The notes below the pieces were generated by a model. The model was not told where the DNA came from, made no database searches, and saw nothing but the letters and a program-made list of their open reading frames with translations. This document shows positions 32,488-36,549 of a stretch of 36,549 nt of DNA, piece by piece; positions within the stretch are counted from its first letter, which is position 1, and every line of letters begins with the position of its first letter. The translations under genes and the position numbers were made by a program. The stretch comes from Peptoniphilus_E sp964345555 (GTDB lineage: Bacteria; Bacillota; Clostridia; Tissierellales; Peptoniphilaceae), in NCBI GenBank assembly GCA_964345555.1, contig CAYFRD010000016.1, positions 1 to 36,549 on the forward strand. Direction: 5' to 3'.

Positions 32488-33648
32488 CTAATTAATATTA
32501 AAAATTTCCATGTTGTTCACTGCATCTTCAACTAATTGGTCTATATCTAAATTTGATTCAGATTTTTCAATATCCTGTAGCTTTGGTTTCAATACAGGAT
32601 GTTTAGGAAGAAATACAGTACAGCAATCTTCAAAGGGTAAAATGGACGTGTCATATGTTTCTATTTTTTGTGCAATTTCGATGATATTGACTTTGTCCAT
32701 ACCTATTAACGGTCTGAAAACAAGCATCTGAGCTATGTTATTTGTCACGTTTAAACCATCTATAGTCTGTGATGCGACTTGCCCTAAATTTTCCCCTGTT
32801 ATAATGGATTTATACCCATTTATTTCAGAAATTTTCCTTGCTATTCGCATCATAAATCTTCTGGAGATTATGGTCATTTCTCTTTCGGGACAGTTTTTAT
32901 TTATTTCCTTTTGAATGGGAAGCAAATTGACAGAATGTATTTTTATATCTCCTGCATATTTTGACAATATTCTTGCCAAATTATGCACCTTTTCTTCCGC
33001 TCTTTTTGATGTAAAAGGATAGGAATGAAAATGAAGAGCATCCACTTGAACCCCTCTCTTAGCCATCATGTACCCCGCTACAGGTGAGTCAATCCCCCCG
33101 GATAAAAGCAGAAGACCCTTTCCATTAGTACCTACAGGCAATCCTCCTCTTGCTCTATGTCTTTTGGTATATAAGTAAATATCTTTTTTAACATCACAGT
33201 AGATATACATATCAGGATTATGAACATCTACTTTTAAATCCGTGTTTTTAAGGACTATTGAGCCTATTTCCCTATTTAAATCCATGGATTTTATTGAGAA
33301 ATTTTTATCGGCTCTTTTGCTGTGAGCTTTAAATGTCGTATACTCTTGTTTCCTATTTTCTTCAACTGTTTTTAAGACAGCTTCTTCAAATTCAGACATA
33401 TCACTATTTATTCTTATGCAGGGACTAACATAAACTATTCCGAAAATATCAATGGTTTTTTCTATAATTTCATCAATATATTCTTCTTTTGCATTTATGT
33501 AAATTTTGCCCATATCCAAATAAATAGCACCGTGTTCAATATCTTTAATTGAGTTTTTTATGTGTTTTATTATTTTGTCTATAAAGGATTTTCTATTATT
33601 TCCCTTAAGCATTACTTCCCCTAAACTATAGCTTACAACTCTATCCAA
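32488..33648 (-). CDS. thiI: tRNA 4-thiouridine synthetase ThiI
   Basis: Adenylates U8 in tRNA and inserts sulfur to give 4-thiouridine; in some species it also supplies thiamine sulfur. It has an N-terminal ferredoxin-like and THUMP region (about 1-165), a PP-loop SGGIDSP (183-189), and a conserved cysteine pair C342-C343 in FEDCCTVFLPKHP. The C-terminal rhodanese domain of the E. coli enzyme is absent, as in Bacillus, where a dedicated cysteine desulfurase provides sulfur directly. The upstream nifS-like gene, five bases away, fits that role. The start is a TTG at 33646-33648 after AAAGGTGA. Confidence 0.95.
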   Translation of the reverse strand: MDRVVSYSLGEVMLKGNNRKSFIDKIIKHIKNSIKDIEHGAIYLDMGKIYINAKEEYIDEIIEKTIDIFGIVYVSPCIRINSDMSEFEEAVLKTVEENRKQEYTTFKAHSKRADKNFSIKSMDLNREIGSIVLKNTDLKVDVHNPDMYIYCDVKKDIYLYTKRHRARGGLPVGTNGKGLLLLSGGIDSPVAGYMMAKRGVQVDALHFHSYPFTSKRAEEKVHNLARILSKYAGDIKIHSVNLLPIQKEINKNCPEREMTIISRRFMMRIARKISEINGYKSIITGENLGQVASQTIDGLNVTNNIAQMLVFRPLIGMDKVNIIEIAQKIETYDTSILPFEDCCTVFLPKHPVLKPKLQDIEKSESNLDIDQLVEDAVNNMEIFNIN

Positions 33649-33652
33649 AATA

Positions 33653-34801
33653 TCACCTTTTCATAATATCTCTAATCTCATTTATATAAATTTTCAATTT
33701 ATCTATAAATTCATCTATGTCCTCCTTTGATATTTCATAGGACAGACATAATCTTACTGTGCCGTCTTCGTAATTTTTGTCAAGATGCATTGACTCAAGC
33801 ACCTTGCTCTTGTGTGTTCCATTAGATGTGCATGCAGAAGCTGTGGAAATATATATTTCATCCTGTTCGAGATAATGCAGAAGCACCTCTCCTCTTATAT
33901 TTTTGAAGGAAACGGACAATATATAGGGTGAAGAATATTCCGGAGTATTGATAATAAAATCCTTAAAGTTTAAATGAATTTTATCTATCAAATATTTTTT
34001 TAGATTTTTTATCCTCTCTTGTTCCTCATCAAAGTTTTTGGACATTATCCTTGCTGCTTCGCCCATTCCCACTATTCCCGGGACATTTTCAGTACCTGAT
34101 CTTAAATTTTTTTCTTGTCCGCCGCCGTAGGTCAGTTGTTCAATATTGTTACCCTTTTTGAGATAAAGTATTCCTATTCCCTTGGGTCCGTGAATTTTAT
34201 GCCCTGATGCGGAATAACTGTCACAGTTTATGCTTTTCACATCGACTTTTATCTTACCATAGGATTGAACTCCGTCAATATGCACAAATATATTTTTATT
34301 TATGCTCTTTATTTTTTCAACTATTTCCTTTATTGGAGCTATGGTGCCGATTTCATTATTGATATGTATTATTGAAACTACGATAGTTTTATCAGTTATT
34401 TTTGAATATAGCTCGTCTAAATTTATATTTGCCTTATCATCTACTCCTACTTCAATAATTTTATAATTTTCACTATCATAGGATTTAAGTTTTTCAATCA
34501 CAGAAGAATGCTCAATGGACGTGGTGACAATTTCATTGCCAAACCTTTTATTCTTATCTATAAAGCCGTTTAAAGCTATATTATTACTTTCTGTCCCTCC
34601 TGATGTAAAATATATCTCTTCAGGACTTGCTCCTATCAAATCGGCAGCATTCTTTCTAGCCTCTTCTACCTTGTGTTCCACATCCTGTCCGAAACTGTGA
34701 AGAGAAGATGGATTGGCAAAATCTTGTTCAAAGGACTTTACAATTTTATCTACAACTTCTTTTCTGGGTTTAGTTGTTGCACAATTATCTAAATATATCA
34801 T
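33653..34801 (-). CDS. nifS: Cysteine desulfurase paired with ThiI (NifS/NifZ-like)
   Basis: Class I PLP cysteine desulfurase of 382 residues: MIYLDNCATTKP at the start, PLP lysine K202 in ASGHKIHGPKG, and active cysteine C324 in STASACTSNG. It lies directly before thiI, as nifZ does in Bacillus, where the enzyme feeds ThiI for tRNA thiolation; I infer the same role. The frame extends seven codons upstream to another ATG, but AGGTG is well spaced from the ATG at 34799-34801. It is the first gene of its operon and has a good promoter. It differs from the iscS at 11850 and the sufS at 13829. Confidence 0.93.
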   Translation of the reverse strand: MIYLDNCATTKPRKEVVDKIVKSFEQDFANPSSLHSFGQDVEHKVEEARKNAADLIGASPEEIYFTSGGTESNNIALNGFIDKNKRFGNEIVTTSIEHSSVIEKLKSYDSENYKIIEVGVDDKANINLDELYSKITDKTIVVSIIHINNEIGTIAPIKEIVEKIKSINKNIFVHIDGVQSYGKIKVDVKSINCDSYSASGHKIHGPKGIGILYLKKGNNIEQLTYGGGQEKNLRSGTENVPGIVGMGEAARIMSKNFDEEQERIKNLKKYLIDKIHLNFKDFIINTPEYSSPYILSVSFKNIRGEVLLHYLEQDEIYISTASACTSNGTHKSKVLESMHLDKNYEDGTVRLCLSYEISKEDIDEFIDKLKIYINEIRDIMKR

Positions 34802-34813
34802 TATACACCTATC

Positions 34814-34841
34814 TTTACACATTTTTAAAATACGCTATACT
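34814..34841 (+). promoter_or_regulatory. Candidate promoter of the YprB-like gene
   Basis: Plus-strand -35 TTTACA (34814-34819), 16-base spacer and -10 TATACT (34836-34841), about 65 bases before the ATG at 34906. An alternative -10 TATAAT at 34853-34858 has a poor -35. Confidence 0.4.
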
Positions 34842-34856
34842 TTAATTATTAATATA

Positions 34857-34885
34857 ATTATAGTGATTTAAACTCTCTTTATCAA
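34857..34885 (-). promoter_or_regulatory. Promoter of the nifS-thiI-lemA-TPM operon
   Basis: Minus-strand -35 TTGATA (34880-34885), 17-base spacer and -10 TATAAT (34857-34862). Confidence 0.7.
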
Positions 34886-34905
34886 CTTTTAGAATCAGGT
34901 GAAAA

Positions 34906-35832
34906 ATGAAAATTTACGAATATGATTATAAAATAACAGATGAATATATTTTAAATAAATTTGGCGGATATACCATCTTGGATATTGAAACTACAGGACT
35001 TTCAAGGGAAAAGGACAATATAATTTTAGTTGGAACCCTATATATTCAAAAACATGCAACTTTAAAGCTGCTCTTTGCTGAAAATTTAAATGAAGAATTT
35101 CAATTGTTGAAGGATTTAAATTTAAAAGACAAAAAAACTATTACTTATAACGGCAAATCTTTTGATATTCCTTTTATTCAATCAAAAAAATCTTTTTATA
35201 AATTAGATTCCTATCCATTTTTAAACTTTGACTTGTACGAATATATAAAAAAATATAAATATCTATTAAATCTCAATAAAATACGACAAATCGACATTGA
35301 AAAATACTTGCATATATCAAGAAAAGATTTCATTACCGGAAAGGAATCCACTCTCCTATATAAAGAATATTTAATAAAAAAAGATAATAATGCTTTAGAA
35401 CAAATAATAAATCACAACAAAGATGATCTGACAGGACTTCTAAACTGCCTGTCAATAATTAAAATAATAGAAAATCTGTTGACAATTGAGATGAAAGGCA
35501 ACACTTTTAATATTGAGAACGTTGAATTTGCTAAAAACAGATTGACAATATCAGGAAATACAAATTTTAATAAAAATTTGGAATTAAACGAATATAATTA
35601 CAATTTAAAAATCCATCATAATACGTTCTATATCCACATAGATATCTCAGAAAATTATTATGATGAATTCAGAAAATGCAAGTATATTTTATCAAAGAAC
35701 TTTTTTGGAATAAAAAATGTATCCGAAGTAAAAAGCCCTGAACAAGTCTATATACTTTACTTGGACAAAATAATTTTTGATAATGTTAAACATTTAGCAA
35801 ATATGATTCTAATGGAAATTTTTAAACTATAA
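34906..35832 (+). CDS. YprB-like RNase H-fold 3'-5' exonuclease
   Basis: A 308-residue protein of the YprB ribonuclease-H-like family. The DEDDh exonuclease residues can be followed: D26 and E28 in ILDIETTGL, YNGKSFDIPF (81-90) for the second motif, D109 in NFDLYEYI, and H170 with D174 in HNKDDLTGLLNCL. A less conserved C-terminal region (about 200-308) has alternating hydrophobic strands and no motif I know. AGGTGA precedes the ATG. It is one of only two plus-strand genes and converges on, and overlaps the stop codon of, the YfcC remnant. Its substrate, DNA or RNA, is unknown. Confidence 0.82.
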   Translation: MKIYEYDYKITDEYILNKFGGYTILDIETTGLSREKDNIILVGTLYIQKHATLKLLFAENLNEEFQLLKDLNLKDKKTITYNGKSFDIPFIQSKKSFYKLDSYPFLNFDLYEYIKKYKYLLNLNKIRQIDIEKYLHISRKDFITGKESTLLYKEYLIKKDNNALEQIINHNKDDLTGLLNCLSIIKIIENLLTIEMKGNTFNIENVEFAKNRLTISGNTNFNKNLELNEYNYNLKIHHNTFYIHIDISENYYDEFRKCKYILSKNFFGIKNVSEVKSPEQVYILYLDKIIFDNVKHLANMILMEIFKL

Positions 35833-36498
35833 AAATATAAATACAGCAGCAGAAATTAATAGAATTTGTAAAATTACCATAACTATAAATAGAGGACTTA
35901 TGAATTTATACCAAGTGTTTATAGGAATATCCATTAAGCTACATTGCAATATACAGGCTGTAGGCCAAAACATATCTGAAAATCCATCCCCAAACATATA
36001 TGCAATAATGGCTATTTCACGATTAAGCCCAATTATATCAGCAACTGGAAGCATTATGGGTAGTGTTAATGTTGCTTGACTTGATGAACCTGTAACAAAA
36101 AAATTAATTATATTTTGAATAAATAGCATTATATTTGCTGAAATTATTCTATTAGAATTATTTAACATTGATGATAAATAATACACTACAGTGTCTGATA
36201 TGAGTGCATCATTCATTATAATGATTATTCCTCTTGTAAAACCTACCACCAATATAGATGGAATAATCATTTTTGTTGATTCTATTATTTCATCACAAAT
36301 TTTACTTGCATTCCATCTACTAATTACCCCTGTAACCACTGTCATCATTAAAAACCATGCAGCAATTTCATTTATATACCAATCCCAAAATGCTGTTCCA
36401 TATAATATTATTACTATTGTCAATACAAAAGATATTAGCAAAAAAAAGTTTTTACTTGACGGTCTTTGCTCTATCTCCAAATTTAATTTATTTATATT
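35827..36498 (-). pseudogene. C-terminal half of a YfcC-family carrier, N-terminus lost
   Basis: The readable frame matches the C-terminal half of YfcC/C4-dicarboxylate anaerobic carrier-like permeases, normally about 450-500 residues. Hydrophobic segments alternate with the family motifs SSSQATLTLPIMLPVADIIG and AYMFGDGFSDMFWPT. Translation continues upstream of the apparent TTG start (36478-36480) as far as about 36498, then meets a sequence that looks like an insertion-sequence end and an in-frame stop (36508-36510). The first half of the gene is absent from at least this side of the junction. Its stop codon overlaps that of the plus-strand YprB-like gene by six bases. The fragment is unlikely to be a working transporter. 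Confidence 0.7.
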
Positions 36499-36549
36499 GG
36501 ATCTGAGTCAATACTTTGGACAAAATTTTAGGTTTTTTGTAGTTCTCCG
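36499..36549. mobile_element. Probable insertion-sequence end (ISL3-like), cut by the window edge
   Basis: From 36499 the plus strand reads GGATCTGAGTCAA, close to the GGnTCTnnGTCAA pattern I associate with ISL3-family terminal repeats. The preceding eight bases, TTTATATT, are the kind of A+T-rich target that family duplicates. No transposase is in view, so the family call is tentative. Confidence 0.45.

Overview
The window is A+T-rich DNA densely packed with short-spaced, mostly overlapping genes, almost all on the minus strand. Gene content and order point to a low-GC Gram-positive anaerobe of the Clostridia/Tissierellia type: SUF system with SufU, RNase Y and RNase J together, IreB, LemA with a TPM-domain protein, and ThiI lacking a rhodanese domain. 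The species cannot be named from this. There are no rRNA or tRNA genes, no CRISPR array, and no gene-free stretch longer than about 210 bases.

Layout, left to right. 4-2593: a Xer-type tyrosine recombinase and RNase Y. 2806-10512: a block transcribed leftward in the order alaS, ireB, ruvX, DUF1292 protein, fur, rnjA, trmR, U32 protein. This is close to the Bacillus alaS-yrzL-yrrK-yrzB-yrrM-yrrN/O order, with fur and rnjA inserted. 10599-18283: a leftward Fe-S operon sufC-sufB-sufD-sufS-sufU-rrf2-iscS followed by an AI-2E-type permease. 18435-19676: a plus-strand CNNM/CorC-family membrane protein, divergent from suf. 19696-25429: a small unknown gene, then the leftward chain HAD phosphatase, rbgA, rnhB, yraN, yifB, dprA. 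25512-26531: an unknown five-helix membrane protein. 26620-30910: a polyamine uptake operon (XRE-cupin regulator, potA, potB, potC, potD). 31075-34801: a leftward nifS, thiI, lemA, TPM-domain operon. 34906-35832: a plus-strand YprB-like exonuclease. 35827-36498: the C-terminal half of a YfcC-family carrier, apparently cut by an insertion sequence whose end lies at about 36499.

Two themes link the genes. One is sulfur and Fe-S supply: three different cysteine desulfurases (IscS-like, SufS, and one beside ThiI) serve Fe-S assembly and tRNA thiolation. The other is RNA metabolism: RNase Y, RNase J, AlaRS, RuvX, RNase HII, ThiI, and the TrmR plus U32 pair that should make 5-methoxyuridine at tRNA position 34.

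No wholly new multi-gene defence or metabolic system stood out. The most interesting signals are regulatory: a near-consensus Fur box on the promoter that leads into fur itself; a consensus promoter followed at once by a terminator-like hairpin ahead of alaS; an rny promoter whose -35 box is one arm of the preceding terminator; a ruvX gene with no usual start codon at its conserved N-terminus; and a promoter-embedded dyad upstream of the polyamine regulator. All function calls come from reading motifs and gene order by eye; no database search was run.
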